A DNA stretch of 64,000 nucleotides from Dyella lutea (GTDB lineage Bacteria; Pseudomonadota; Gammaproteobacteria; Xanthomonadales; Rhodanobacteraceae): assembly GCF_024158035.1 (NCBI RefSeq), contig NZ_JAMZEK010000005.1:124001-188000 (forward strand), written 5' to 3'. The notes beneath the pieces were generated by a model. The model searched no databases. It was not told the DNA's origin and was given only the letters and a program-made list of their open reading frames with translations. Below are positions 33,546 through 44,240 of this stretch, piece after piece; the first letter of the stretch is position 1, and the number at the start of each line of letters is the position of its first letter. Both the position numbers and the translations under genes were made by a program.

Positions 33546-36500
33546 ATGTCCACCAAACAGCGCAAGCACCCCTTGTCATTGGCCATCTCGATGTCGTTGT
33601 TCGCCGCCGTGGCGACGTCGGCCATGGCGTCGCCGCGCGCGGGTACCCCGGTGGATACGCAGGGAACCCAGGCTACCCCGCCGCAGGACGTGTCGAACAT
33701 GTCGTCGTCCGACACCCAGGACGCGAAGAAGGCGAAGCAGAGCGCGGCCAAGAAGGGCAAGGGCGCAGTCACGCTGTCCACCATCAACGTCGTTGGCGTG
33801 CGCGCATCGCAGATGCGCGCGATCGAGTTGAAGCGGGTTGCACCGAACATCCAGGACAGCATCACGGCCGAGAGCATCGGCCAGCTGCCCGACGTGACCA
33901 TCACCGACGCCTTGCAGCGCGTCACCGGCGTGCAGATCAACCGCGATGCCGGCGTGGGCACCACGGTGGACGTGCGTGGCCTGCCCGAGGTCGGCACCAT
34001 GCTCAACGGCGAGGCCTTCATCACTGCCGACCAGATCGATTCGCAACAGCCCGACTTCACCATGCTGCCTTCCACGCTGTTCCACGGCGTGGACGTCATC
34101 AAGTCGCCCACCGCCAGCCTCACCGACGGCGGCATCAGCGGCTCGCTCGACCTGCATACCTATCGCCCCTGGGACTTGCCGAGCGGATTCACCTACAGCT
34201 ACTCCGCCGACGGCGAACGAGGCCGTACTTCCAGCAAATGGGGGCCGGAGGCGAGCGGACTGTTCTCATACAATGACGAAGGCCGCTGGGGCCTGCTGGT
34301 TTCCGCCGATTACTCCGACACCACGCGTTCGAACTCGAACGAGGGCCTGGACCAGTACGGGGTGGTTTTCAATGGCGAGAACGCGGCCAGCGCCGGCGGC
34401 TACAACGGGTTCCTGACGCCGTGGAACGATGCACCGATTCCTTCGCAGATCGTGCAGAACCCCGACGGCAGCGTCGACGTGAACGGCGATGGCAAGTCCA
34501 ACGGCGTGTTCATGGGTAGTCAGAACATCGCCCTCTACGACATTACCACCCAGCGCAAGCGCAAGTCCGGCAACGCCTCGTTCCAGATGGATCTGGGCAG
34601 CGGTTTCACCATGACCAGTGACTTCTTCTACGCCCACCAGAGCCAGTTCGATCGCAACGTCGGCATCCAGTTCAACTCGACCAACTGGCAGGGCGCGACC
34701 TACGTGCCGCTGAAGTCACGCAACACCGGCGCGCCCGTCGCCGGCTCGTACGGCACGCCCGAGCCGGGCTGGGATGGCATGCAGCTGTACACCACCCAGG
34801 TCTACGAGAAGTGGCCGGGTGACGTGGAGTCGTTCTCGCAGATCACACGCAAGGTCTCCACCGCGAAGAACTTCAATCTCCAGGTCGATTTCGACAACGG
34901 CGGTCCCTTCACGGGTAGCGTCCGCGGCATCCGCGATACGGCGAGCCAGTCGAACATCGAGACCGACATCAACATCTCCAATTCCGACGGCGGCCTGTGG
35001 CCCAACGTGCTGATGCCCGGCGTACCGGACGGCGCCGTGCCGCCGGGTACCTTCATCTTTCCCGACCAGCTGGGCGGCAACCGGGTCTTCAACGCCAACG
35101 GCATGCCACAGAACACGGTGCCGATCGTCGCCAACCTGGGCGGCCGCTACCTCACGATCAGCATGCCGTCGTCGCTCTCCAGCCAATTGGCCGATCCGAA
35201 CGGCTGGACCATGAAGACGCTGGAGTCTTCCGGCGACTACGACCGCTCGGTCGGTCTCAGCGCGCTGCGCTTCGACGGGCACTACGACTTCGACGACGGC
35301 ATCCGCCTCGACTTCGGTGCGCGCAACAGCATCCGCAGTGCCGACAACATCGGCTACACCCTGGTCACGCCGGTGTACGCCGGCATGGGCGCCAGCGATC
35401 CGAATGGATGCCTGGTGCGCTACGTCGGCGCCGACGTGGTGCTGAACAGTGGCTCGTGCACCGCCGGCAACGCGCAGGGCTACTTCCGCGGCGGACCCAT
35501 TTCGGCATTGCAGATACCGAACACGCCGGGGCCGCTGGCCGACAACTGGAAGCAGTATTCCAACCTGCTCGGTTCGGGGATCACCTTCTGGGCGATCGAT
35601 CCGCACGCGATGGACAACCCCGAGGCCTACTGGAAGTCGCTCTATCCCGACACCATCCGGCAAGGCACGCCGGGACGCACCTGGGCGGTGTGGATGAAGG
35701 AGTCGTCGGCCTACGTGCAGGGCAACTTTGACGGCAACCTCGGCAACATGCCCTATAGCGCCAACGTCGGTGTGCGGGTGATCCGCACCAATCTCAATGT
35801 CACCCAGCACCTGTCCGGCGATCCGGGCGCCTACGGTACCGAGCCTGCGGATGCTGGCGTCGATGCCACGCGTCGACGCTACACGGACTATCTGCCGTCC
35901 GCGAACTTCGCGCTGGACCTGACCGAAGACCTGAAGCTGCGCCTGGCCTATTCGAAGAACATGATGCCGCTCGATCTCAGCACCTGGGGCGGCGGTCTGC
36001 AGCTCAACTACTCGCTGGTGGAAACCCCGCAGGGCCCGCTGTATCGCGTCGCGGCCGGCAACTCGACCGGCAATCCGCATCTCGACCCGTGGCGTTCGAA
36101 GAACTACGGTGCTTCGCTGGAGTACTACCTCAACCCCACCAGCATGATCAGCCTCGCGCTGTTCCGCATCAACGTGCAGAGCTTCATCAAGAGCGGCAGC
36201 GTGATCGATTGCACCCTGCCGGACGAGGACGGTGTCGTGCGCAATCACTGCGTCACGATCACCGAACCGGTGCAGGGCACCGGAAACAGCATCCACGGCG
36301 CCGAGTTCGACTATCGCCAGGGCTTCACCTTCCTGCCGGGCATCCTGTCCAAGACCGGCATCGAGCTCAACGCGACGTATGCGCCTAGCGACACCGGGGA
36401 AAAGGACCTGGCGGGGCACAAGATCCCGTTCCAGGACAACTCGACCAAGTCCGGCAATCTCATCCTGTGGTATCAGGACGACCGCTTCCAGGCACGTGTC

Positions 36501-36755
36501 GCCTACAACTACCGGTCGCGGCGTGCGGTGTCGGAGGACGTGGGCGGCATCACCGGCCTGGAGATGTACGAGGCGCCGCAGAAGTATCTCGACGCGTCGA
36601 TCTCCTACAAGATCGACAAGCGCGCCGAGCTGTTCGTGGACGGCACCAACCTCACCAACGAGTACCAGCGGTATTACCTGGTGTGGCCGGACCAGCCGGC
36701 GCACTCCAACTTCTCCGAGCGGATGTTCATGGTGGGTATCCGGGGCCAGTGGTGA
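33546..36755 (+). CDS. TonB-dependent receptor (large, xanthomonad type)
   Basis: A 1069-residue outer-membrane protein with signal (LSLAISMSLFAAVATSAMA). There follows an unusual lysine-rich linker (DAKKAKQSAAKKGKG, about residues 59-75), then a plug domain with ITAESIGQLPDVTITDALQR, VTGVQINRDAGVGTTVDVRG and KSPTASLTDGGISGSLDL. The long barrel closes with MFMVGIRGQW. This is the TIGR01782-style receptor common in xanthomonad carbohydrate-utilisation loci. Downstream APC permease and GH2 enzyme genes suggest uptake of an amino-sugar oligomer such as chitosan fragments. The ligand is inference. Confidence 0.92.
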   Translation: MSTKQRKHPLSLAISMSLFAAVATSAMASPRAGTPVDTQGTQATPPQDVSNMSSSDTQDAKKAKQSAAKKGKGAVTLSTINVVGVRASQMRAIELKRVAPNIQDSITAESIGQLPDVTITDALQRVTGVQINRDAGVGTTVDVRGLPEVGTMLNGEAFITADQIDSQQPDFTMLPSTLFHGVDVIKSPTASLTDGGISGSLDLHTYRPWDLPSGFTYSYSADGERGRTSSKWGPEASGLFSYNDEGRWGLLVSADYSDTTRSNSNEGLDQYGVVFNGENAASAGGYNGFLTPWNDAPIPSQIVQNPDGSVDVNGDGKSNGVFMGSQNIALYDITTQRKRKSGNASFQMDLGSGFTMTSDFFYAHQSQFDRNVGIQFNSTNWQGATYVPLKSRNTGAPVAGSYGTPEPGWDGMQLYTTQVYEKWPGDVESFSQITRKVSTAKNFNLQVDFDNGGPFTGSVRGIRDTASQSNIETDINISNSDGGLWPNVLMPGVPDGAVPPGTFIFPDQLGGNRVFNANGMPQNTVPIVANLGGRYLTISMPSSLSSQLADPNGWTMKTLESSGDYDRSVGLSALRFDGHYDFDDGIRLDFGARNSIRSADNIGYTLVTPVYAGMGASDPNGCLVRYVGADVVLNSGSCTAGNAQGYFRGGPISALQIPNTPGPLADNWKQYSNLLGSGITFWAIDPHAMDNPEAYWKSLYPDTIRQGTPGRTWAVWMKESSAYVQGNFDGNLGNMPYSANVGVRVIRTNLNVTQHLSGDPGAYGTEPADAGVDATRRRYTDYLPSANFALDLTEDLKLRLAYSKNMMPLDLSTWGGGLQLNYSLVETPQGPLYRVAAGNSTGNPHLDPWRSKNYGASLEYYLNPTSMISLALFRINVQSFIKSGSVIDCTLPDEDGVVRNHCVTITEPVQGTGNSIHGAEFDYRQGFTFLPGILSKTGIELNATYAPSDTGEKDLAGHKIPFQDNSTKSGNLILWYQDDRFQARVAYNYRSRRAVSEDVGGITGLEMYEAPQKYLDASISYKIDKRAELFVDGTNLTNEYQRYYLVWPDQPAHSNFSERMFMVGIRGQW

Positions 36756-36884
36756 GTGGGGGAGGGGGACTGTCGGGAGCCTGGTGCGTGCGGTGCGCGC
36801 GCCAGGCTCGACGAAGGGATTTCTGTCGTGATGGTTGCTTCACTGGTGGACATCATTGCCGCATCGACCGCCCCCTCCCGCGCC

Positions 36885-36962
36885 GTCATTCCCGCGAAAG
36901 CGGGAATCCATCTTGCTCTGATGCATCCGTTGACAATGGATTCCCGCTTTCGCGGGAATGAC
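36885..36962. repeat. Pair of ATTCCCGC palindromic repeats, mirrored
   Basis: GTCATTCCCGCGAAAGCGGG followed by AATCCAT, and its mirror ending in GCGGGAATGAC, form two hairpins (36888-36907 and 36940-36959) that together are one large inverted repeat. The surrounding 36756-37124 gap (369 bases) also holds a GAGCCTGG...CCAGGCTC hairpin at 36777-36809 without a T-run, which may end the receptor transcript. No gene is seen in the gap. Confidence 0.85.
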
Positions 36963-37124
36963 GCCCGTAGGAGGAACTACGTCAATGGGAGGAATGACGC
37001 CAGTGGAAGAAATGATGGGCCTTGATGAAGCTCCCTAGCGCGGATTGCATCCCGCGATGCTCCAGCGAACAGAAGCGGCAACGCCACCACGCCTACTGAC
37101 CGCCCCGACACCCAAAAGGCCGAC

Positions 37125-38513
37125 ATGCAACATTCCCACACCACCCGACCTGCCCGCGACGGCCACTTTCATCGCTCCATCGGCCTGTTCTCCGGCACCG
37201 CGATCAACATGACCCAGATGTGCGGCATCGGGCCGTTCATCACCATCCCGATCATGGTCGCCACCATGGGTGGCCCCCAGGCGGTGATCGGCTGGATCGC
37301 CGGCGCGCTGCTCGCGGTGGCAGACGGCATGGTGTGGGCAGAGCTGGGCGCGGCGATGCCCGGTTCCGGTGGCACCTACGTCTACCTGCGCGAAGCGTTC
37401 CAGTACCGCACCGGCAAGCTGATGCCGTTCCTGTTCATCTGGACGGTGCTGCTGACGATTCCCTTGCTGATGTCCACCGGCATCATCGGCATGGTCGAGT
37501 ACCTGCAGTTCTTCTTCCCGCACCTGGGCTGGTGGGCGGTGCACCTGATCAGCCTGGCGGCGACTGGCCTGGTCACCTTGCTGCTGTACCGACGGATCGA
37601 ATCCATCCGCATGATCACCATCGCGCTGTGGGTGATCATGCTGCTGTCCGTGGTCGGCGTGTCGGCGGCGGGCTTCTCGGATTTCCATCCGGAGTTCGCC
37701 TTCTCCTATCCACCCAACGTGTTCGGCGGACACTTCTTCGTGGGCCTGGGCGGCGGGCTGATCATCGGCATCTACGACTACCTGGGCTATTTCACCACCG
37801 CCTATATGGGCGACGAGCTGCGCGACCCGGGTCGGACCATGCCGGGTTCCATCATCATCTCGGTGATCGCGATGATGTTCGTCTACCTGATCCTCAACAT
37901 CAGCGTGCTCGGCGTGGCGCCGTGGCAGGAGATCGCCCAGTCCAAGTCGGTGGCATCGCTGGTGGTGGAGCACAGCTGGGGACACGCGGCCGCCTCGGTG
38001 ATGACTATCCTGATCATCGTGACCGCGTTCGCCTCGGTGTTCGCCGGGCTGCTGGGCGGCTCCCGCGTACCGTTCCAGGCGGCGCACGAGAAGGTGTTCC
38101 TGTCGGTGTTCGGCAAGCTGCATGCGAAGCACGGCTTTCCGCACGTGGCCTTGCTCACCATGGGCGTGGTGACCGCGGTCGGCACGTTCTTCGACCTCAC
38201 CGAGGTCATCAACATGCTGCTGGCCGCGACCATCATCGTGCAGTTCATCGCGCAGATCGCCGCGCTGGTGGTGCTGCGCAAACGCCAGCCGATGTTGCAC
38301 CGGCCGTACCGGCAATGGCTGTACCCGATCCCGTGCGTGATCGCGCTGGTCGGCTGGATCTACGTCTACGTGTCGGCGTCGGTGTCGTCGCTGATCCTGT
38401 CAGGCGCGTGGATCGTCGCCGGCCTGGTGGTGTTTGCGATCTGGGCCCGGGTCAACAAGTCCTGGCCGTTCGCCCCCGTCGAAATCCGCGAAGCCTATCT
38501 TGGGAATGATTGA
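37125..38513 (+). CDS. APC-superfamily amino acid/amine permease
   Basis: A 462-residue inner-membrane protein with ~12 hydrophobic spans. The first span carries the unwound Gly-rich motif typical of APC transporters (SGTAINMTQMCGIGPFI). ELGAAMPGSGGTYVYLREAF and YDYLGYFTTAYMGDELRDPGRTMPGSIIIS are further family signatures. The substrate cannot be read from sequence. Being 5 bp upstream of the exo-glucosaminidase start and downstream of a receptor, it could import glucosamine or a small amino-containing product. Amino acids remain the family default. Confidence 0.9.
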   Translation: MQHSHTTRPARDGHFHRSIGLFSGTAINMTQMCGIGPFITIPIMVATMGGPQAVIGWIAGALLAVADGMVWAELGAAMPGSGGTYVYLREAFQYRTGKLMPFLFIWTVLLTIPLLMSTGIIGMVEYLQFFFPHLGWWAVHLISLAATGLVTLLLYRRIESIRMITIALWVIMLLSVVGVSAAGFSDFHPEFAFSYPPNVFGGHFFVGLGGGLIIGIYDYLGYFTTAYMGDELRDPGRTMPGSIIISVIAMMFVYLILNISVLGVAPWQEIAQSKSVASLVVEHSWGHAAASVMTILIIVTAFASVFAGLLGGSRVPFQAAHEKVFLSVFGKLHAKHGFPHVALLTMGVVTAVGTFFDLTEVINMLLAATIIVQFIAQIAALVVLRKRQPMLHRPYRQWLYPIPCVIALVGWIYVYVSASVSSLILSGAWIVAGLVVFAIWARVNKSWPFAPVEIREAYLGND

Positions 38514-38517
38514 TGCC

Positions 38518-41250
38518 ATGCGCACTCCGACCAGAACCCTGTTGCTGACGATGATGGCGCTGGCGGCTTTGGCAAGCGTGCCGTGCGTCGATGCCGGAAC
38601 GACTTATGCAGCCACGCACGTGGACGACCATGCCGGCACCACGACGGCCGTGACGCATTGGCAGATCCAGTCCAGCGACAAGGCGCAGCAAGATGGCGCC
38701 ACGATCTCCACCGCCGGCTTCGCCACCAAGGATTGGTACCCGGTCAGCGGCCGCGCCACGGTGATGGCCGGCCTGCTGGAGAACGGCGTATACAAGGACG
38801 ACGTGTTCTACAGCGACAACCTGCGCGCGGTGCAGGTACCCGACGCCAGCGGCAGCCTGTTCGTGAATCCCTGGTGGTACCGCACCGAATTCACGCTCGC
38901 CGACGGAGCCGGGGAAGGGCACACGCTGCTACGCACCAACGGTCTGATCGCGAGCGCCGACGTGTGGGTGAACGGGCACCAGGTCGCCGATCACGTCGAC
39001 GTCGCCGGCGCCTATCCGGTGCACGAGTTCGACGTGACGCGCTGGGTGCACGCGGGCAGCAACGTGCTCGCGCTGCGCGTGCATCCGGGCGACCCGCGGC
39101 GCAGCCTGTCGATCGGCTGGGTTGACTGGAACCCGACGCCGCCGGACAACAACATGGGGCCGTGGCGCGGCGTGGACATCGCGCGCACCGGGCCGGTCCA
39201 GTTGCGCTTTCCGGAGGTGACGCCGGCGCTGTCGCTGCCCGACCTCGCGCATGCTGCGCTGACCGTGAAGGTGCAGGCGCGCAATCTCGATACGGTCGCA
39301 CGCGACGCGACGATCGCCGGCACCGTAGCCGGCGTCTCGCTGCGCCGGACCATCCACCTCGCTCCCGGCCAGGCGCAGACCGTGGCGTTCACGCCGAAAA
39401 CCGATCCGGGTCTCGACCTGAGCCATCCGAAGATCTGGTGGCCGCTCGGCATGGGCGAGCATCCGCTGTACTCGTTGCAGATGACCGCGGCCGTCGACGG
39501 CAAGGAATCCGATCGGGTCGACACGACGTTCGGCGTCCGCAGCGTCAGCTCGCGGCTGACCAAGCAGGGCTATCGCCAGTTCCTGGTCAACGGCAAACCG
39601 GTGCTGATCCGCGGCGGCGGCTGGGCGCCAGATATGTTCCTGCGCGACGATCCCGCCCGCATGGAGGCCGAGTTCAGCTACGTCCGCAATCTCGGTCTCA
39701 ATACCATCCGCAGCGAAGGCAAGCTTGAAAGCCAGCGCTTCTACGAACTCGCCGACCGCGACGGCATCATGGTCCTGGCCGGCTGGGAGTGCTGCGACAA
39801 ATGGGAGTCCGCCGCCAAGACCGGCGGCGCGCCGTGGGACGCCGCGGACATGAAGACGGCCGAGGCCTCCATGGCCAGCGAAGCCCGCCTGCTGCGCAAC
39901 CATCCCTCGGTGATCGGTTTCCTGATCGGCAGCGACAACGTGCCGCCGCCGGCGATCGCCAAGATGTACGTCGACACCTTGCATGCCGAAGACTGGTCGA
40001 CGCCGATCGTCGCGGCGGCCGCGGAGCAGGGCACGGCCGAGACCGGGCCGTCCGGCATGAAGATGGCCGGGCCTTACGCCTGGATCCCGCCGTCGTACTG
40101 GTATGCCGACAAGCTCGGCGGTGCATTCGGGTTCGACTCCGAAGTCAGCGCCGGTGCGGACATCCCGCGGCTGGAAGACGTGACCCGCATGCTCTCGCCG
40201 CAGGAGCAGGAAGCCTTGTGGAAGTACCCGCAGCTGCGGCAGTACCACGCGTCCGCGGACTGGTCGACGTTCGCACGCATCACGCCGTTCGACATCGCGC
40301 TGGCCAAGCGCTATGGCGCGCCGAAGAGCCTCGCCGACTACGTCGCCAAGGCGCAGCTCGACAACTACGACAACACCCGCGCGCAGTTCGAGGCGTTCAA
40401 CGCGCACATGGACGCGGTCAATCCGTCGACCGGCGTCATCTACTGGATGCTCAACAACGCCTGGCCTTCGCTGCACTGGCACCTGTACGACTACTTCATG
40501 AATCCGGCCGGCGCCTACTTCGGCGCCAAGAAGGCGAACGAGCCGGTGCATATCCAGTACGCATACGACACGCGCGCGGTCGTGCTGGTCAACCACACAC
40601 TGACCGACGAGCACGGGCTGCAGGCGGTCGTGTGGGTGCGCAACCTGGACGGCAGCGTGCGTTACACCAAGGGGGTGTCGGACATCGACCTCACCGGCAA
40701 CCGCACGCGGCAGCTGATCACGCTGCCACAGGTAAGCGGATTGTCTCGCACCTACTTCGTCGAGCTGGAACTCGCCTCCGCCGACGGAACGCCGGTCAGC
40801 CGCAACGTTTACTGGCTGTCCACCGAGGAAGACCGGCTCGACTGGGCGCATTCCAACTGGTATCTCACGCCGCTGACGCAGTACGCGGACCTCACCGCGC
40901 TACAGTCCCTGCCGACCGCCACCAGCGAAGTCAGTGCGACGATGCGGCATGAGGGTGCCGATGACGTGGTCACAGTCACCCTGACGGTTCCCGCATCGTC
41001 CAAAACCGTGGCACTGTTCCAGCACGTGTCGATCAGGCGATCCGCGGGCGGCGACCTCGTGCTGCCCGTCCTGTGGAGCGACAATGACGTCACGCTATGG
41101 CCCGGCGAATCGATCACCCTGACCGCGCGTTACGACGGGCAGGGGCCCGCGGCGCCGGTGGTCGAGTTGGAGGGCTGGAACGCTCCGTCGCGGAGTTTCC
41201 CGGTGGTCGCCGGGAGCCGTGCGGAGGCTCCGCAGGGAAAGACGCATTGA
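38518..41250 (+). CDS. GH2 exo-beta-D-glucosaminidase, exported
   Basis: A 910-residue protein with signal peptide (LLLTMMALAALASVPCVDA). The sugar-binding domain has VDWNPTPPDNNMGPWRGV. The central barrel has VNGKPVLIRGGGWAPDMFLR, GLNTIRSEGKLES and LAGWECCDKWE, which closely resemble actinomycete CsxA. In that subfamily the acid/base lies in a Ser-Asp pair; here it is IGSDN with D473. The nucleophile Glu is E542 in FGFDSEVSAG. It would remove non-reducing-end glucosamine from chitosan oligomers. Start ATG 38518; an ATG four codons upstream (38506) is possible but would overlap the permease. beta-Mannosidase specificity is the main alternative. Confidence 0.88.
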   Translation: MRTPTRTLLLTMMALAALASVPCVDAGTTYAATHVDDHAGTTTAVTHWQIQSSDKAQQDGATISTAGFATKDWYPVSGRATVMAGLLENGVYKDDVFYSDNLRAVQVPDASGSLFVNPWWYRTEFTLADGAGEGHTLLRTNGLIASADVWVNGHQVADHVDVAGAYPVHEFDVTRWVHAGSNVLALRVHPGDPRRSLSIGWVDWNPTPPDNNMGPWRGVDIARTGPVQLRFPEVTPALSLPDLAHAALTVKVQARNLDTVARDATIAGTVAGVSLRRTIHLAPGQAQTVAFTPKTDPGLDLSHPKIWWPLGMGEHPLYSLQMTAAVDGKESDRVDTTFGVRSVSSRLTKQGYRQFLVNGKPVLIRGGGWAPDMFLRDDPARMEAEFSYVRNLGLNTIRSEGKLESQRFYELADRDGIMVLAGWECCDKWESAAKTGGAPWDAADMKTAEASMASEARLLRNHPSVIGFLIGSDNVPPPAIAKMYVDTLHAEDWSTPIVAAAAEQGTAETGPSGMKMAGPYAWIPPSYWYADKLGGAFGFDSEVSAGADIPRLEDVTRMLSPQEQEALWKYPQLRQYHASADWSTFARITPFDIALAKRYGAPKSLADYVAKAQLDNYDNTRAQFEAFNAHMDAVNPSTGVIYWMLNNAWPSLHWHLYDYFMNPAGAYFGAKKANEPVHIQYAYDTRAVVLVNHTLTDEHGLQAVVWVRNLDGSVRYTKGVSDIDLTGNRTRQLITLPQVSGLSRTYFVELELASADGTPVSRNVYWLSTEEDRLDWAHSNWYLTPLTQYADLTALQSLPTATSEVSATMRHEGADDVVTVTLTVPASSKTVALFQHVSIRRSAGGDLVLPVLWSDNDVTLWPGESITLTARYDGQGPAAPVVELEGWNAPSRSFPVVAGSRAEAPQGKTH

Positions 41251-41266
41251 ACCAGACCGGACTTTC

Positions 41267-42274
41267 ATGACGCGCGTGACCATCAACGATGTCGCCCGCA
41301 CCGTCGGGACATCGAAGAAGACCATTTCTCGGGTGCTCAACAACGATCCGAACGTGAGCGATTCGATGCGCCAGCGCGTGCTGGCCGCCGTCGCCTCACT
41401 CAACTACCGGCCGCTTACCTCGGCGCGCAGCCTTGCGACCAATCGCTCCTTCATGATCGGCCTGCTGTACGACAACCGTTCGCCCAGCTACATCATGGAA
41501 GTGCAGGCCGGCGTGCTGGAAGCGTGTGCGGCACAGCACTACAGCATGATGGTGCAGCCGCTGGTCTCCACCGCACCGGACTTCGTCGAGCGGGTCGAGG
41601 ACATCCTGATGCGGCAGCAGCCCGACGGGCTGATCCTCACGCCGCCGATCACCGATCATCCGCAATTGCTGGCCTGCCTGCGCGAGACTGGCGTGCCGTT
41701 CGCGTCGATCGCACCGCGCCATCCGGAGGAAAACATCGGCGCGATGCTGCGCGAGCGCGAAGCCGCGGCGGCGATGGTGGATCACCTGGTGTCGCTGGGC
41801 CATCGCCGCATCGCGCATATCCTCGGCGATCCCGAGCACGGTGCCGGCATCTGGCGCCTGGCCGGCTACCGCGACGGCCTCGAGCGCGCCGGGCTGAAGG
41901 AAGACCCGGCGTACATGGTGCAGGGCCGGTTCTCGTTCGAGTCGGGCGTGGTGGCGATGCGCCAGTTGCTGGCCTTGACGGATCGACCGACGGCCGTGTT
42001 CGCGGGTGACGATGACATGGCCGTCGGTGCGATCTGGGCCGCCGCGGAAGCTGGGGTATCGATTCCGCGCGATATCTCCGTCTGCGGCTTCGACGACACC
42101 ACCATCGCGACCCAGGTGTGGCCGCCGCTCACCACCATCCACCAGCCGGTGCGGGAAATGGGTCGGCGCGCCACCCAGGAACTGATGCTGCGCGTGCTCA
42201 ACAAGGGCGAGCCGCGGATGGTCGAGTTCGACTACGAAATGCGCATCCGCGCCTCGACCGCGCCGCCACGCTAG
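41267..42274 (+). CDS. LacI-family transcriptional repressor
   Basis: A 335-residue protein. The N-terminal LacI HTH (VTINDVARTVGTSKKTISRVLNNDPNVSDSM, residues 4-33) and hinge helix (SARSLATNRS) are intact, followed by a periplasmic-binding-like effector domain with MIGLLYDNRSPSY, HRRIAHILGDPEHG, VFAGDDDMAVGA and ISVCGFDDTTIA. It follows the exo-glucosaminidase by 16 bp and is the likely local regulator of the glk-receptor-permease-GH2 set, responding to a sugar. I could not find a repeated operator in the gaps. Confidence 0.92.
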   Translation: MTRVTINDVARTVGTSKKTISRVLNNDPNVSDSMRQRVLAAVASLNYRPLTSARSLATNRSFMIGLLYDNRSPSYIMEVQAGVLEACAAQHYSMMVQPLVSTAPDFVERVEDILMRQQPDGLILTPPITDHPQLLACLRETGVPFASIAPRHPEENIGAMLREREAAAAMVDHLVSLGHRRIAHILGDPEHGAGIWRLAGYRDGLERAGLKEDPAYMVQGRFSFESGVVAMRQLLALTDRPTAVFAGDDDMAVGAIWAAAEAGVSIPRDISVCGFDDTTIATQVWPPLTTIHQPVREMGRRATQELMLRVLNKGEPRMVEFDYEMRIRASTAPPR

Positions 42275-42330
42275 CCGGACCGCGTACCATCCGGTCGATA
42301 CCCACCCCGCATCCAGAGGAGAGCGCCCGC

Positions 42331-43176
42331 ATGCCTGTCGCCACCGATGTCGCGAAACCTGCCCGGAAGTTCCACTTCATTTCGGGACTGCCGCGCTCGG
42401 GCAGCACGCTGCTGGCCGCTATCCTCAACCAGAATCCGCGATTCCGTGCCGGCATGACCAGCCCGCTCGCCGACATCATGGGGGCGGTGATCGCGGAGGC
42501 GAGCAGCAAGAACGATTTTTCCTTCGACGTCTCCGACGAGCAGCGCGTGGCGATGCTGCGTGGCCTGGTCGAGAACTTCTACGCAGGGCAGGCGGATGTC
42601 GGCGTGGTGTTCGACACCAGCCGGTTGTGGTGCAGCCGCATGCAGTTGCTCGAAACGCTGTTTCCGGAGGCGAAGGTCATCGCCTGTGTGCGCCAGCTGT
42701 CCTGGGTGCTGGACAGCATGGAGCGCCTGGTGCGCAAGCAACCGGTGAGCGTCAGCAAGGTGTTCCGCTTCGACACCAACACCACGGTCTACTCGCGTGT
42801 CGAGGCGTTGACCGATCCGCGTGGCATGGTCGGGTTCGCCTTCCAGGCGACCAAGGACGCGTTCTACAGCCAATATGCTCCGGGTCATCTGCTGCTGTTG
42901 ACCTACGAAAGCCTGGTGCGCAATCCCGCGGCGGCCATGCGCGCGGTCTACCAGTTCATCGGCGAACCCTGGTTCGAACACGACTTCGACCACATCGCCT
43001 ATGCCGCAGACGAATTCGATGCCCGCGTCGGTATGCCGGGCCTGCACACCGTGCGGCCCAAGGTCGAGCCGATGGAGCGTACTTCCATCTTGCCGCGCGA
43101 TATCTTTGGCCGCTTCATGAATGAATCGTTCTGGATGGATCCAAAGAACAATGCCAGCCAGGTCCCCATCATATGA
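42331..43176 (+). CDS. Sulfotransferase-family protein
   Basis: A 281-residue protein. The 5'-phosphosulfate loop LPRSGSTLLAAILNQNP is at residues ~19-35, and a 3'-phosphate motif candidate lies in LLTYESLVRNPAAAMRAVYQFIGEPW (about 190-215), both expected for PAPS-dependent sulfotransferases. The acceptor is unknown. There is no signal peptide, so a cytosolic enzyme is predicted. It lies 56 bp after the LacI gene. Sulfotransferases are not normally part of sugar-degradation operons, though similar genes sit in receptor-linked xanthomonad loci. Confidence 0.85.
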   Translation: MPVATDVAKPARKFHFISGLPRSGSTLLAAILNQNPRFRAGMTSPLADIMGAVIAEASSKNDFSFDVSDEQRVAMLRGLVENFYAGQADVGVVFDTSRLWCSRMQLLETLFPEAKVIACVRQLSWVLDSMERLVRKQPVSVSKVFRFDTNTTVYSRVEALTDPRGMVGFAFQATKDAFYSQYAPGHLLLLTYESLVRNPAAAMRAVYQFIGEPWFEHDFDHIAYAADEFDARVGMPGLHTVRPKVEPMERTSILPRDIFGRFMNESFWMDPKNNASQVPII

Positions 43177-43371
43177 GTGGTGTAGCACGTCTCTCGCCGG
43201 CGGATGCTCTTTCGTCAGTGTATCGGCCTGCTGGCCCCAGCTTCGGAGCCGCCCGGATCGGGATCGGGCATGACAGGTCCAGTCGACCTGAGCCATAGGG
43301 AGCTGCGCGCTGGAGCCGAGGCGCTGTTCGCTGGGCCGCGCCACGAGGGAGCGGTGAGTCTGGGGGGGGGG

Positions 43372-44093
<722 letters not shown>

Positions 44094-44240
44094 CTCACGG
44101 GTCCTTGTGCGGTAACTCCGCCGAAGCATGCGGCGACAGGCGCCCCGGCGCAAACGGCACGATCCTGGCTCACGCCTGCACGAGCCGGCGTCGGCTGGCT
44201 ATCATGGCCGCTCCACGTTCCCGGCCACTCGGCGCTCCCC

